DNA of 64,000 bases from Solitalea lacus (GCF_022014595.1 NZ_CP091740.1:2592200-2656199), one strand, 5' to 3'; positions 37,651 through 47,389 are shown, counted from the first letter of the stretch. Notes: generated by a model from the sequence alone, not told the origin. Numbers and translations: made by a program.

Positions 37651-38544
37651 CTAAACAGTATCCTTTGCTTTTCCAAGCTTAATAAGTCGCGTAATCTGAT
37701 AGATAAGATAAAAGATAATTCCCCAAACACATATAATAATGAGATTAGGAAAAATAAGCAACCAAAGGGGCGTTTTATCGCGTGTGGCCCACAATGATCT
37801 TTTTGCAAAACTATTATCCTGAACAAACGGTGTACCCCATTTTACAGTTTTTACCGCTATTAATGTTCCATACAACTCATTATCATCAATTTTCGCTCCA
37901 ACAATAATATTGCCTTTAGAATCACCTGGTATACTGAGGTTAAAATCGGCTGATACTTCTCCTCCAATGGAGTCTGTAGTGTAGGACTCTTCTTCTGTAG
38001 CCGTCAAGTCGCTTAGTAATCTTCTTACTACCAATTTAACTTCGGTTTCAGGCACCGGCACCCATTTACCATCAGGTTGGATGGCTAAAACTTTTGCATG
38101 TATCGAACGAACACTATCCACCTCATCGAGGGTCAGTTCAATTTTTGCTTTTGTTATTTCCAATTCAGAGGATTGAGTCTCAAAACGCTTGTCCTGAGTA
38201 ACCGTACCAATAAATTTAAAATTGGCCGCTGTATCCCATTGGGCTTTAAATCGCATAGGCAAAGCTAAATACCCGTCTCCAAGGAGGTTGGTTTTTACTC
38301 TTCCCATAAACCCTGCTGAGGTTTCTGTATTAAAAAAGAGATTAATATAAACTCCTTCTAAAGGTACAAACTTCTCTTTTTTAATTTTTGCTGATGCCTT
38401 AATAACAGGTAGATCATTGTTCACTTGGGAATAGGCAAGATAAATCTGAATGGTACTTTTAGCTTTACCTTGGGCATGCGTCATAAAGGTTATCAAGCAT
38501 AATGCCACTGCAATCAGTCCGGTTAAATGGTTGAGTTGCTTCAT
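37651..38544 (-). CDS. Exported, membrane-anchored protein of the NrfD operon
   Basis: A 297-residue protein with signal peptide (ends MTHAQ), about 220 residues of beta-rich periplasmic domain, then one C-terminal membrane helix (LLIFPNLIIICVWGIIFYLIY) and a basic tail. I do not recognise a family. The first part looks like immunoglobulin-like repeats (VPLEGVYINLFFNTETSAGF; WVPVPETEVKLVVRRLL). It overlaps nrfD by four bases (38541-38544), so its product probably belongs to the same membrane complex. Confidence 0.65.
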   Translation of the reverse strand: MKQLNHLTGLIAVALCLITFMTHAQGKAKSTIQIYLAYSQVNNDLPVIKASAKIKKEKFVPLEGVYINLFFNTETSAGFMGRVKTNLLGDGYLALPMRFKAQWDTAANFKFIGTVTQDKRFETQSSELEITKAKIELTLDEVDSVRSIHAKVLAIQPDGKWVPVPETEVKLVVRRLLSDLTATEEESYTTDSIGGEVSADFNLSIPGDSKGNIIVGAKIDDNELYGTLIAVKTVKWGTPFVQDNSFAKRSLWATRDKTPLWLLIFPNLIIICVWGIIFYLIYQITRLIKLGKAKDTV

Positions 38545-39842
38545 GTTTTTTCAGGTTTACTATGTTCCATTTCTTCAATCGTTTCATGAATAGGAATAAT
38601 GGGGAACAAGCGTGTAAAAATGGTAATAATGAGCAATGTTCCGGCCAGTGAACCAATGGTGATAGACCACTCTTCCCATGTGGGGATATAATGGTGGTAA
38701 GATTCCGGAACATCATACATTGGAAGAAATGGGCTCAGCATGGTTGGTGTAACAATTAAAAATCGCTTAAACCATGCGCCAATCACTACTAAAATACCCA
38801 TCAAAAATGCTGGAAATGGTTTTCTTCCTTTTGGAAATAACAGCACCACAACCGGAACTATCATACCTAATATAATGGCAGACCAAAACAAACCAGAGAA
38901 ATGTCCTGTAAACAAGCTGTGCAGATGATGCTCCTCTGCCTTTTTCATTTTGAAGGCTGGAACCAGGTATTCATTGATATTGAAATACAAATACAAAAGA
39001 GCCAGCATCACCACGACTTTACTCATGTTGTTAAAATGTTTGTCAGTGATGTAGGCCTCCAGTTTATAGGCTCTTCTAAACACATACATGGCCACCACTA
39101 CGCCACCTGCACCCACTAAAAATGCACCAGAGACGAAATATGCACCAAAGTTGGTACTGTCCCATCCAGGGCGAAAGGTGGTGGCAAACAACCATGAAGT
39201 AACGGTGTGAATGGCCAGAGCAACAGGAATGATCATGACCGAAATTATTTTAACGGCATTTTCGCTTATTTTAAATTGTGCAGCTGTACCCTTCCAAAAA
39301 GACCCAATGAATTTGTAAAATTTTTGAACTCTGCTTCCTGGTTTGCTATTCTTAATTAAGATGGGAATATCCGGCAGCAGCGGAAAATATAGAAACAATA
39401 TACTAATGGTAAGATAGGTGGTGATCACAATAACATCCCACATGATAGGTGACTGCAATCGACCATATAGAAAGAGATGGGTGAATCTTTCCGGGCGCCC
39501 CATATCCACAATAATGATGATGGATGCAAATAAGATCGCCGACACGGCAATGATTTCTGAAATGCGTGTTAAAGGAGTACGCCATTCAACACCCGTAAGC
39601 CGAAAAATAGCGGTAATAAGGGAACCCACTAAACTTATGGCCACAAAAAAAACAAAATTGGAAATGTAAATTCCCCAGGATGCATAATCGCGCATGCCGG
39701 TAATGCCTAAACCCAAGGTGACTTGCTTATAGTAACAATATAATCCATTTAAACAAAGCAGTATCAGGAAGGCCGTCCAGATCCTACCAGTTTTTCCAAA
39801 CTTTTGGGGTAGTAAATCCGAAGTTATTTTAGTTGAGCTCAT
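38541..39842 (-). CDS. nrfD: NrfD/polysulfide-reductase-type quinol-linked membrane subunit
   Basis: A 433-residue membrane protein with about ten helices, of the NrfD/HybB/ActC type. These exchange electrons between menaquinol and a periplasmic Fe-S subunit. Segments such as GITGMRDYASWGIYISNFVF, DMGRPERF and HLFLYGRLQSPIMWDVIVI match the family, and the DMGRPERF motif is characteristic. It overlaps the Fe-S protein gene (ATGA, 39839-39842) and the next gene. The menaquinone made by the mqn genes at 11.6-15.2 kb is the likely partner. Confidence 0.9.
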   Translation of the reverse strand: MSSTKITSDLLPQKFGKTGRIWTAFLILLCLNGLYCYYKQVTLGLGITGMRDYASWGIYISNFVFFVAISLVGSLITAIFRLTGVEWRTPLTRISEIIAVSAILFASIIIIVDMGRPERFTHLFLYGRLQSPIMWDVIVITTYLTISILFLYFPLLPDIPILIKNSKPGSRVQKFYKFIGSFWKGTAAQFKISENAVKIISVMIIPVALAIHTVTSWLFATTFRPGWDSTNFGAYFVSGAFLVGAGGVVVAMYVFRRAYKLEAYITDKHFNNMSKVVVMLALLYLYFNINEYLVPAFKMKKAEEHHLHSLFTGHFSGLFWSAIILGMIVPVVVLLFPKGRKPFPAFLMGILVVIGAWFKRFLIVTPTMLSPFLPMYDVPESYHHYIPTWEEWSITIGSLAGTLLIITIFTRLFPIIPIHETIEEMEHSKPEKT

Positions 39843-40765
39843 GAGTTTTGTTCATTTTTAAATGGGAACAATCGATCAACCGGCGGCAAATAATAGACGC
39901 TTGGTTTTGTACCCAGTTCTTCCATTAATCGATAGCCTGAACGATCTCGAATTAACTCACTGAATCGAACTGTCTCCGATCCATTGGTTACAGTGTCTTC
40001 ATATATATCGCCAAAGAAAAAAACACCGTTGGGGCAAGCTGTAACACAATGCGGTAATTCTCCTTTTCTGGCCATATCCGGACAGAAATCACATTTAGAT
40101 ACGGTACCAATTTTAGGAGGACAACTGGTTTCTATAGAGTATGGCAAATCTTTGACTGCTTGAGGAATTATGGGTTTATCCCAATTGAATACACGGACAG
40201 AGTATGGACAAGCTGCCATGCAAAAACGACAGCCAATACACCGATCCGCATCAATGCCTACTATTCCATCCTGACGTTTAAATGTGGCATCCACTGGACA
40301 AACTTTTACACACGGCGGATCATCACAATGCATACAGGTGGTGGGTTGCCAAAAAGGTGCAGTGGTTTCAGCATCCTGCATTGGGTACACTTTGATCCAG
40401 TTTTGAAAGTCACTCACAAAGTGAGCATGGTTACAGGCCTCCTGACATTTTTTAAGATTGCGGCACCTTGATAAGTCGATTACCATCACAAATTTCTTAC
40501 CCTCAATTCCCATTCTTTCTGCCATATTGGAAATGGATGGTATTTCCTCGGTGGGCTTTAAGTAAGCTTTGTCAACTTCGATAATTTCCCCTGTGGTAGA
40601 AAGAAGCTTTACCATTTCACCAGAAGGCTGTACGTTTTCCTTCTTAGCTTCATTGGTAAAAGGATCATGAGGGGTACATCCTGCTAAACCTGCCAGCAGC
40701 GCACCCTTAATAAAATCTCTCCGCTGAATCGGGCTTAATGGAACTATTTTGGATAAATCGACCAT
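39839..40765 (-). CDS. Tat-exported lipoprotein Fe-S subunit with four 4Fe-4S clusters (NrfC/HybA type)
   Basis: A 308-residue electron carrier. The N-terminus has a Tat signal (QRRDFIKGALLAG) ending in a lipobox (LAGC). Four cluster motifs follow: CRNLKKCQEAC, CMHCDDPPCVKVCP, CIGCRFCMAACP and CDFCPDMARKGELPHCVTACP. It should sit on the outer face of the inner membrane and pass electrons to or from NrfD. The usual molybdopterin or nitrite-reductase partner is not encoded next to it. Confidence 0.93.
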   Translation of the reverse strand: MVDLSKIVPLSPIQRRDFIKGALLAGLAGCTPHDPFTNEAKKENVQPSGEMVKLLSTTGEIIEVDKAYLKPTEEIPSISNMAERMGIEGKKFVMVIDLSRCRNLKKCQEACNHAHFVSDFQNWIKVYPMQDAETTAPFWQPTTCMHCDDPPCVKVCPVDATFKRQDGIVGIDADRCIGCRFCMAACPYSVRVFNWDKPIIPQAVKDLPYSIETSCPPKIGTVSKCDFCPDMARKGELPHCVTACPNGVFFFGDIYEDTVTNGSETVRFSELIRDRSGYRLMEELGTKPSVYYLPPVDRLFPFKNEQNS

Positions 40766-40777
40766 AAGTATCGTTGT

Positions 40778-41002
40778 TTATTTTTTAACCCAATTTTGCA
40801 CATCTTCCTTTGTTGCAACTTTGCCGGTAGTGGGTAACTTATCTATGTCAATTTCGACTAACTTGCCATCCTGCGTTAAAAACTTTGCGGTTGTAGTTTT
40901 CTCTTTTTTGGGTGGATTATCCCATTTAAAAAAGGCTATAACAGCTGCGAGACTTAAGCCCGAGAACAAGAATTTTTTTCTGCTTAGATTACTCATATGC
41001 AT
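40778..41002 (-). CDS. Small exported protein
   Basis: A 74-residue protein with an N-terminal LSRKKFLFSGLSLAAVIAFF export helix (KK, not RR, so perhaps Tat-like only in outline). A short polar domain (KFLTQDGKLVEIDIDKLPTT) follows. The ATG at 41002 is used; one two codons later would serve as well. It sits 12 bp before the Fe-S gene. Its domain resembles the KLLSTTGEIIEVDKAYL segment of the Fe-S protein, suggesting a related strand pair. Function unknown. Confidence 0.65.
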   Translation of the reverse strand: MHMSNLSRKKFLFSGLSLAAVIAFFKWDNPPKKEKTTTAKFLTQDGKLVEIDIDKLPTTGKVATKEDVQNWVKK

Positions 41003-41010
41003 TCATTATT

Positions 41011-41937
41011 TTAAAAGCTCCACAGCCTGGTAATGTTGAACCCGATATACAAATCCTGATACCATTTGTGTTGTGAGTTAGGTTGATTGAACACATTATT
41101 GTATTGTGGTACAATTAAAGGAAAGTTCGAAATGAAAATTTGGAACTGGTGTGCACTCGTAGCCACCTCTATACCTGTACTTAAATTAAACTGGGGATTG
41201 TTATCGGTATGTTCTGTAAGGGGTTGATCATAGTTTACGAGTATGGACGTTTGTGGTGAAATTTTGTATCTACCTGCCACGGCAACAGCAAAATGATCAT
41301 TTTGCATGTTCGGATCAATCACATTGAAGTGCGAAAGACTTGGAGCCACCATAGCAGAAAACTTATCATTAAATTTCCGGGAAATAATAATCTGATGAAA
41401 GAATGAAAGCCTGTCAGACGAATTACCATTAGGCAGTTCATCTGTTTTATCCTCAGTTGAAATACCCATATCAAAATAATACGCCATACTTATAGGTATT
41501 TTCCCATTCCGGGTTTGACTAAGAAAACCATATTTCAGGTTAATGTCTTGCACCATACCAGTTTTGGTAGATCCAAGTCCAACGGCAACACTGCCTTTGA
41601 ATTTACCAAAACCAATATTATCACACAGTGAGTAATTAAGGCCAAGCCGGATATTGGCGCCTGCTCCGTACATACCGTAGAGATCACTGACGCCATTGTA
41701 AATTGTTCCAAACCGGTGGTTAATCATGAACTCCAATGTCCCTTTTTGAGGGACAAATGTGGTCTGATTATCTATAATCCAAGTGCTTTCAAAAGTAGAA
41801 CGAACTGGTTTATTTCCACTATCCTCTACTTTAACTGAATCATCCTGAGCGAATGATGGTAGTGTTATGAGCATAAAAGCAGTTGTGAATAGCACTCGGA
41901 AGGCCTTGCTATATATAGTAGAATTTAAATTTTTCAT
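41011..41937 (-). CDS. DUF5777-type outer-membrane barrel protein
   Basis: A 308-residue exported beta-rich protein with signal peptide ending SFAQ. Stretches such as LEFMINHRFGTIYNGVSDLYG, GANIRLGLNYSL, PISMAYYFDMGI and FQIFISNFPLIVPQYN fit the DUF5777 family of Bacteroidota. This group appears near electron-transfer and YceI genes. It could form a pore. It lies between a haem lipoprotein gene and a small exported-protein gene. Confidence 0.8.
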   Translation of the reverse strand: MKNLNSTIYSKAFRVLFTTAFMLITLPSFAQDDSVKVEDSGNKPVRSTFESTWIIDNQTTFVPQKGTLEFMINHRFGTIYNGVSDLYGMYGAGANIRLGLNYSLCDNIGFGKFKGSVAVGLGSTKTGMVQDINLKYGFLSQTRNGKIPISMAYYFDMGISTEDKTDELPNGNSSDRLSFFHQIIISRKFNDKFSAMVAPSLSHFNVIDPNMQNDHFAVAVAGRYKISPQTSILVNYDQPLTEHTDNNPQFNLSTGIEVATSAHQFQIFISNFPLIVPQYNNVFNQPNSQHKWYQDLYIGFNITRLWSF

Positions 41938-41957
41938 ATCGATTTATTTAAAAACTT

Positions 41958-42341
41958 TTAATTGTTTTTAGCTCCTTCTGTTATCCATGCCAGAATAATT
42001 TTTTTATCATTATCACTTAACGGCGCACGTCCAGCAGGCATTCCTCCGCCATTGATGGATAGATACAGTACGCTATTTGCAGGATCTGTGGTATTTACAT
42101 AACCGCCGGAAATTAAATCATTGTAAGCCTTTTCCCGGACTAAACTTGGTGCATGAGTTGGTTTATTATCATGACAACCGGACATGTTGCAGTCGCGATC
42201 AAAAATTGGCTGAACATCGTTTTTCAGACTAACGTTTGTAGGAAGCCCTTCAAACGAGGCCACCGTGTCATAATAACATGCATGAAGACCGCCAGAAGCA
42301 CAGAAAAGTGCTACTATCACATAGATAAATTTCTTTTTCAT
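41958..42341 (-). CDS. Haem-binding lipoprotein of the electron-transfer operon
   Basis: A 127-residue lipoprotein with lipobox GLHAC (Cys22). It carries an atypical c-type haem motif, CNMSGCH, where three residues separate the cysteines. PTHAPSLVREKAYNDLISGG and MPAGRAPLSDNDKKIILAWI follow, with a Met ligand candidate. Planctomycete-type cytochrome c proteins in Bacteroidota show the same CxxxxCH variant. It is second in the operon, 11 bp after the YceI gene. Confidence 0.82.
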   Translation of the reverse strand: MKKKFIYVIVALFCASGGLHACYYDTVASFEGLPTNVSLKNDVQPIFDRDCNMSGCHDNKPTHAPSLVREKAYNDLISGGYVNTTDPANSVLYLSINGGGMPAGRAPLSDNDKKIILAWITEGAKNN

Positions 42342-42352
42342 AAGTCTGATAT

Positions 42353-43054
42353 TTACTTTTTATTTCTCATCAGGCTATTGATTTTGATCCTAACAACATC
42401 GCCTATATTAGTATCATTGGGTAGAAAATCAGCCTTTTTTATATCAAATGTTGAATTAAAACCGGCCGCATATGCAGTACCGATATCATATTTTGGGGCA
42501 AAAAACATTTTAACTGTAACAGTTTTTGTTATACCCAAAAACGTAAAGTCAGCGTCTATCAAAAATCCGTTATCTGTGCTACTATATCTGCCAGTGCCTG
42601 GTTTCGATTTAAGGGTTGCCTTATTTTGAGCCTCTTCAGTCAGTCCGTTAGCTGTTCCAAAAGATGTCAGCAAACAACCATCATCTCTATTTGGTTCGCT
42701 TGTGTTCACAGAATTTAACCACACATAGCCTTCAAATGAAATGTTAACAGGATTTGCCTCATCGAAGTTAAAACTGGCCATAAAGAATGAGTCAAACCTG
42801 CCTGTAAGTAGGGATCCTAATGTTTTATACTGCGTTTCCCATTCCACATTGGAGTGCGATTTATCATGGTACCAGACATTAGATGCCGTAGGTACAGTAT
42901 TGCAACTAGTACAGGCTATCATCTCTGTACCACGAACAGGTTGATCAGGTCCATTTACAGGAATCGTTTCTGAGTCATCATGTTGACAGTGTACGGCAAA
43001 AAAGCCCGCAGTTAAAACCAGCAATGCGATTAATGTAATTTTAATTTTTTTCAT
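42353..43054 (-). CDS. YceI-family exported protein
   Basis: A 233-residue exported protein with a lipobox-like AVHC near residue 23. The body follows the YceI lipocalin-like fold: VWYHDKSHSNVEWETQYKTL, RFDSFFMASFNFDEANPVN and GFLIDADFTFLGITKTVTVK. YceI proteins bind isoprenoid chains such as quinones. Extra cysteines (CTSCN, CLL) are unusual. First gene of an eight-gene operon whose other members suggest quinone-linked electron transfer. Confidence 0.85.
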   Translation of the reverse strand: MKKIKITLIALLVLTAGFFAVHCQHDDSETIPVNGPDQPVRGTEMIACTSCNTVPTASNVWYHDKSHSNVEWETQYKTLGSLLTGRFDSFFMASFNFDEANPVNISFEGYVWLNSVNTSEPNRDDGCLLTSFGTANGLTEEAQNKATLKSKPGTGRYSSTDNGFLIDADFTFLGITKTVTVKMFFAPKYDIGTAYAAGFNSTFDIKKADFLPNDTNIGDVVRIKINSLMRNKK

Positions 43055-43563
43055 AGCTGTTGCATTTTAAATAATGAGACTATTAAGTTGATATCTAAAC
43101 CTTTTAACACCTTTAAGTTGATGACTTAGACGACTCTCATTGGAGAAAGCCAAATAAAAATTACTTTATTGAATCTTGTAACGGAAGCTTTCTCGATCTG
43201 TGATCAATGCTTGAATGTAGTCTAACTTTTATCTTAATTACGCCCACCGGAAATAAAAAACTAGCAAAAAAAGTATGGCTATTGGGCGTATAGTGTAAAT
43301 GGGATGAAACCGAAAGAAGTAGTATAAAAACAGAAGAATTTTAAGCAGACCTTGAAATCTCTGTTATGAATGGCGCTATAAATGGATAGGAATCATACCA
43401 TTATTACCCTGCATAATTTAATTTAAGTATAATTAATTTCTTAGTCAAGGATATTTCTAGAAAAACAAAGCTTAACTAACTTATTTAATGCAACTTATAT
43501 ACACGATTATATATACAATTGATTAGTTAGATCATAGTTTTTGAACTTATTCAGCCATCAAAA
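43055..43563. other. Non-coding region upstream of the electron-transfer operon
   Basis: AT-rich sequence without convincing genes. The operon promoter must lie in the first ~150 nt but no clean TAnnTTTG box is seen. An AATTGATTAGTTAG-like stretch near 43520 recurs near 43905, which may be a loose repeat. Confidence 0.35.
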
Positions 43564-43840
43564 TTAGCTCCTATTAAGGCCAGTGAATTGGCCAAATAGT
43601 GTAAGATCAGGGCCGCTTGTTCCGTAAATATTGGCTAATTTCAAATCAGGTAATGTCTCGATCAAGCTATTTAAGGCAAAATCCATCTCCATTGGATCAG
43701 CAATAATACCATTAAATCCTGCAGAATCTCAGAACCTGTATTCTGCAATAAAACGAGTCGGGTTCTGGGACAAATCATTATTCGACCCTTCGGATACTCC
43801 GATATAATAGAATTTTGAAGAACAAAGCTGGTTCTTTTAC
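43564..43840 (-). pseudogene. Scrap of an unrecognised coding sequence
   Basis: On the minus strand one frame reads coherent protein-like sequence (FYYIGVSEGSNNDLSQNPTR, then an in-frame TGA, then GFNGIIADPMEMDFALNSL and ending FGQFTGLNRS). It has a stop upstream and one inside, so it is a remnant if coding at all. The family is not recognised. An alternative small frame at 43671-43868 in the same stretch lacks protein-like composition. Confidence 0.4.
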
Positions 43841-44098
43841 GGATATAAACCCCTTGGTTAATAGGCAATAATCAATCGGTCAAAATTTCAGAATAAAACT
43901 TCAACTAATTGATTAACATTGTTTTATATTTGCTTAATATTTAGAAATAGTAAATTCCATTCTGTGATCGCTCTTTAAGTTATTATCATCTTCCAAATCA
44001 TTATTACTTCTCGATCACTTTTACTGCATTTCTTCCTTGGATTGTCATTTTAAATTATTTATAGCTATTCACTTAAATCATATCTATAATATAAAATC
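43841..44098. other. Leader of a lipoprotein gene
   Basis: A TATATTTGC box at 43925-43933 is a good -7 match, 165 nt before the lipoprotein ATG. No -33 TTG at the right distance. Confidence 0.4.
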
Positions 44099-45001
44099 AT
44101 GAAACGCTCCATTTTATTAGTGCCCCTATGTGTGGCATTTGTGGTTGGTTCTTGTGAAAAGCAAGAAGAGGAGTTAAATCTTAATGAAGAGATTACTTCT
44201 TTAAATACTGAAGCAAATTGCAAGGATTGCAAATATCTTAAACCTATTCAAATAGATTTTTTAGAGACTTCGTATTTGCCCGAGCCGCCAACACCACCGT
44301 ATTCTGGTTTTTTTAAGCTCAGTTACTTGGGTAATAGATTAACAGATATAGTATATAATAATGGGGAAAGCATACACATTGATTACTTTCAACATTCGGA
44401 AAAAATAAATCATGTTTATAATCCAGGAAGCGATTTTTTTAATGCAACGATATATTATGATAAATCGCATTCAAAACGAAAACGGCCTACAAAAATTTAT
44501 TATACAGATTCCTATGATAGTAAGGAGGTAATCACTTTCACTTATAATAATCTGGATCAGCTTATTCATATAAAGATCAAAGACTTAAATCCAGATAAAT
44601 TTTATTTTGGTAACACTTCAGGTGAGTTTAAAGTAACGTACTCAGGTAATTCTGCACTTGTGGAGTATTTGCCTGATTTGTCAGCTGGTGGCCCTAGATT
44701 TCTTGCCGGCGGTGTGAATTATACATTTACATTTTTTGAGAATACTAAGGCCGATGATTATTTGAAATATCGAGGACGATCGGATGGATATTTTGGTGCA
44801 ATCTACGTTGCTTCAATTATATCGGATAAAATCCCTAGCAAAATTAGCGGCCTTACAATATTTGATGGCGATCTCAGAGAAGATCAATATACTATCGACA
44901 ACTGCAAGTTTTTAACTAGCTGGAAATCAGCAGTTATTATACAGGGCACCCCAATATCTATTGTGAACTATAATGTAAATGTTAATAATAGAGGTAATTG
45001 A
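44099..45001 (+). CDS. Lipoprotein of unknown function
   Basis: A 300-residue lipoprotein: signal ending VVGSC (Cys19), then an acidic linker with CKDCK. A beta-rich domain follows with repeated YxN/YxD strands (KIYYTDSYDSKEVITFTYNN, IKDLNPDKFYFGNTSGEFK), similar in style to DUF4595-like or YD-repeat-like lipoproteins of Bacteroidota. Probably faces the periplasm or cell surface. No partner genes nearby. Confidence 0.6.
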   Translation: MKRSILLVPLCVAFVVGSCEKQEEELNLNEEITSLNTEANCKDCKYLKPIQIDFLETSYLPEPPTPPYSGFFKLSYLGNRLTDIVYNNGESIHIDYFQHSEKINHVYNPGSDFFNATIYYDKSHSKRKRPTKIYYTDSYDSKEVITFTYNNLDQLIHIKIKDLNPDKFYFGNTSGEFKVTYSGNSALVEYLPDLSAGGPRFLAGGVNYTFTFFENTKADDYLKYRGRSDGYFGAIYVASIISDKIPSKISGLTIFDGDLREDQYTIDNCKFLTSWKSAVIIQGTPISIVNYNVNVNNRGN

Positions 45002-45198
45002 TGATTACTTTATTTCGCAAGAGCTGGCTTTAATTTAATCAAGTTAATATTCCCAATTGCTTTCGTTGAATGATGAAGGTCAAAAAATCATTAAATGTTT
45101 ACAAACTATTAACGGATGCCCAACTGAATTTGAAAGCAAATATTACCGGTCTATTAACCGATAGGAGTGTACTTAAAACTTGACCCTTGCTTAAGAAA

Positions 45199-45957
45199 TC
45201 ACATGTAATTCAGATCATTATTTTTCTTCAGCTTCACTATTCCGACCAGATTAAAAAGCAATATTAAAGGATAAGTTGGGTCGAACTCGAACCACCTTAC
45301 TCCAAAATTGGCCCTACCGCCAAACTTGTGATGATTATTATGATAGCTTTCACCCAGCATTAATAAGTCTAAAGGAAGCAGGTTCTTTGCTGTATCATTT
45401 ACCTTGAAATTTACATAACCAAACTTATGGGCAAACCAATTTATAATAGCACCATGTACAGGTCCCATCAAAAAATGAATTGGTAGTAATAAATACATCC
45501 ACCAGGCTGTAGCATACTGCATGTAAAACAGAGTATATAAAACACCCCATAATACTCTAACGAGCCAGCGATCGGCAAAACGATCCATTGCCGGCCAATC
45601 AGGAACGCCTTTCATGAACTTAGGAGCTATAGAAACTTTATCGTGAAGAATATCACAATAAGTGGTTTTCGTTTTCCACATCATGTCGAACAGATTATCC
45701 GAATATTTGGGTGAGTGTGGGTCTTTTTCAGTATCGGCATAGGCATGATGCAAGCGATGCATAATACCATATGCTTTGGGACTAAGGTAGGATGAGCCTT
45801 GAAAAATAGCAGTGAGCACATAAAACACTTTTTCCCAAAATTTATTCATGGTGAACATTTGATGGGCCGCATACCGATGCAAAAAGAAGGTTTGAGCAAA
45901 TAATGATAAATACCAATGGAGAATAAAAAAAATCAGAATAGGCATACTGTAAAACAA
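45199..45957 (-). CDS. Acyl-CoA/fatty-acid desaturase
   Basis: A 252-residue membrane di-iron enzyme that puts a double bond into fatty acyl chains (delta-9 type likely). The three His boxes are HRYAAH, HRLHH and HNNHH (within ESYHNNHHKFGG). The last box sits before the C-terminal WFEFDPTYPLILLF helix. Length and layout match the short bacterial desaturases. The gene is single and divergent to the Nramp gene. Confidence 0.93.
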   Translation of the reverse strand: MFYSMPILIFFILHWYLSLFAQTFFLHRYAAHQMFTMNKFWEKVFYVLTAIFQGSSYLSPKAYGIMHRLHHAYADTEKDPHSPKYSDNLFDMMWKTKTTYCDILHDKVSIAPKFMKGVPDWPAMDRFADRWLVRVLWGVLYTLFYMQYATAWWMYLLLPIHFLMGPVHGAIINWFAHKFGYVNFKVNDTAKNLLPLDLLMLGESYHNNHHKFGGRANFGVRWFEFDPTYPLILLFNLVGIVKLKKNNDLNYM

Positions 45958-46129
45958 TTGATTATAAATATTAATGGGTGCAAAAATCGAGGAACCTAAT
46001 CTTTTAAAATATGACTAATGTCATTAATTTGATTATAAAATTTCGGGTTAGCATAGGCTGATAACTTTTCATGAAAATAATACTAACACTTCTTTTCTGC
46101 TTATCTTGATTACATTTTCACCTAAAAAA

Positions 46130-47389
46130 ATGAAAAAGCATTCAAACAAACTCCTTAGTTTCTGGAAACTGCTTGGGCCAGGCCTGGTAACAGGGGCGAG
46201 TGACGATGATCCGTCTGGCATTGCAACTTACTCCCAAGCAGGTGCTGCTTACGGACTTTCAACATTATGGACCTCTATTGTTGCTTTTCCACTTATGGCT
46301 GCTATTCAACAAATGTGTGCACGTATTGGCTTAGTGACTGGTCATGGTTTAACAGGAACGCTAAAAAAACATTACCCTAGACCGATTTTATATCTAATGC
46401 TGCTATTTAGTTTTCCAGCAATTGTAATGAATATAGGTGCTGATATTGCCGGGATGGGTGCTGTAGGAAATCTTTTATTCCCAGCAATTGATGCTACATA
46501 TTTTAGCGTTGTTTTTACCATTATACTCTTAGGGCTAATCATTTATTTACCCTATCTAAAAATCGCTTCTGTTCTTAAATACTTGTGCATTGTGATGTTG
46601 GTCTATTTTATTGTTCCGTTTTTGTATGAACAGGATTTGATGAAAATCTTTAAAGCGACATTCATTCCAACTCTCAAGTTTAACAAAGAATTTATTGCCA
46701 TTCTTGTTGGCATACTTGGCACCACCATTTCCCCATACCTTTTCTTTTGGCAAGCATCTGTTGAAGTAGAAGAAATGCAGCATAAAAAAAAACATCTGAT
46801 GGTGAACAAAAAGATAATCCATGACATGAAAGAAGATGTAGATTTTGGAATGACATTCTCAGGCTTTGTTATGTATTTTATTATTCTTACAACTGGAACC
46901 GTTTTGTTTAATGGGGGTATTCATCAGATTGATACCGTGGAGCAAGCAGCTATGGCATTAAAACCTTTAGTCGGCAATTTGGCCTATCTTCTTTTTGCCA
47001 TCGGGGTCATCGGCACAGGATTTATAGCCATACCCGTATTGAGTGGTTGCCTTTCATACATATTTACCGAAACCTTTGGTTGGAAAGAGGGGCTCGACAA
47101 AAAATTTCATGAAGCAAAAGCCTTTTATGTCATCATTGCTATTTCTCTGATATTTGGCCTATCCTTGAATTACGTTGGCATTTCGCCTATTAAGGCTTTA
47201 ATTTATACCGCTATTCTTTATGGATTAACTGCCCCCGTTTTAATTGCGATCATTCTTCATATTTCTAACAACAAAAAAATAATGGGAAAAAATGTAAATG
47301 GAAGAACCTCAAACGTACTAGGTTTCACAGCCTTAATTATTATGACTGTAGCAGCTGCGATTTTAGTTTACCTACAGTTGAGTGGATAA
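46130..47389 (+). CDS. Nramp-family divalent metal transporter
   Basis: A proton-coupled divalent metal importer of 419 residues with 11 membrane helices. I choose the ATG at 46130 (MKKHSNK) over a TTG at 46106. The first helix has GASDDDPSGIATYSQAG, where the canonical DPGN is replaced by DPSG, and helix 6 motif AAMALKPLVG is present. The changed metal-site motif suggests metal choice different from typical MntH. It ends overlapping (22 bp) a small minus-strand gene. Confidence 0.88.
   Translation: MKKHSNKLLSFWKLLGPGLVTGASDDDPSGIATYSQAGAAYGLSTLWTSIVAFPLMAAIQQMCARIGLVTGHGLTGTLKKHYPRPILYLMLLFSFPAIVMNIGADIAGMGAVGNLLFPAIDATYFSVVFTIILLGLIIYLPYLKIASVLKYLCIVMLVYFIVPFLYEQDLMKIFKATFIPTLKFNKEFIAILVGILGTTISPYLFFWQASVEVEEMQHKKKHLMVNKKIIHDMKEDVDFGMTFSGFVMYFIILTTGTVLFNGGIHQIDTVEQAAMALKPLVGNLAYLLFAIGVIGTGFIAIPVLSGCLSYIFTETFGWKEGLDKKFHEAKAFYVIIAISLIFGLSLNYVGISPIKALIYTAILYGLTAPVLIAIILHISNNKKIMGKNVNGRTSNVLGFTALIIMTVAAAILVYLQLSG

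Noticed and set aside
43671-43868. 65-codon minus-strand frame
   Set aside because: Composition not protein-like. A neighbouring frame with an internal stop fits better as a remnant.
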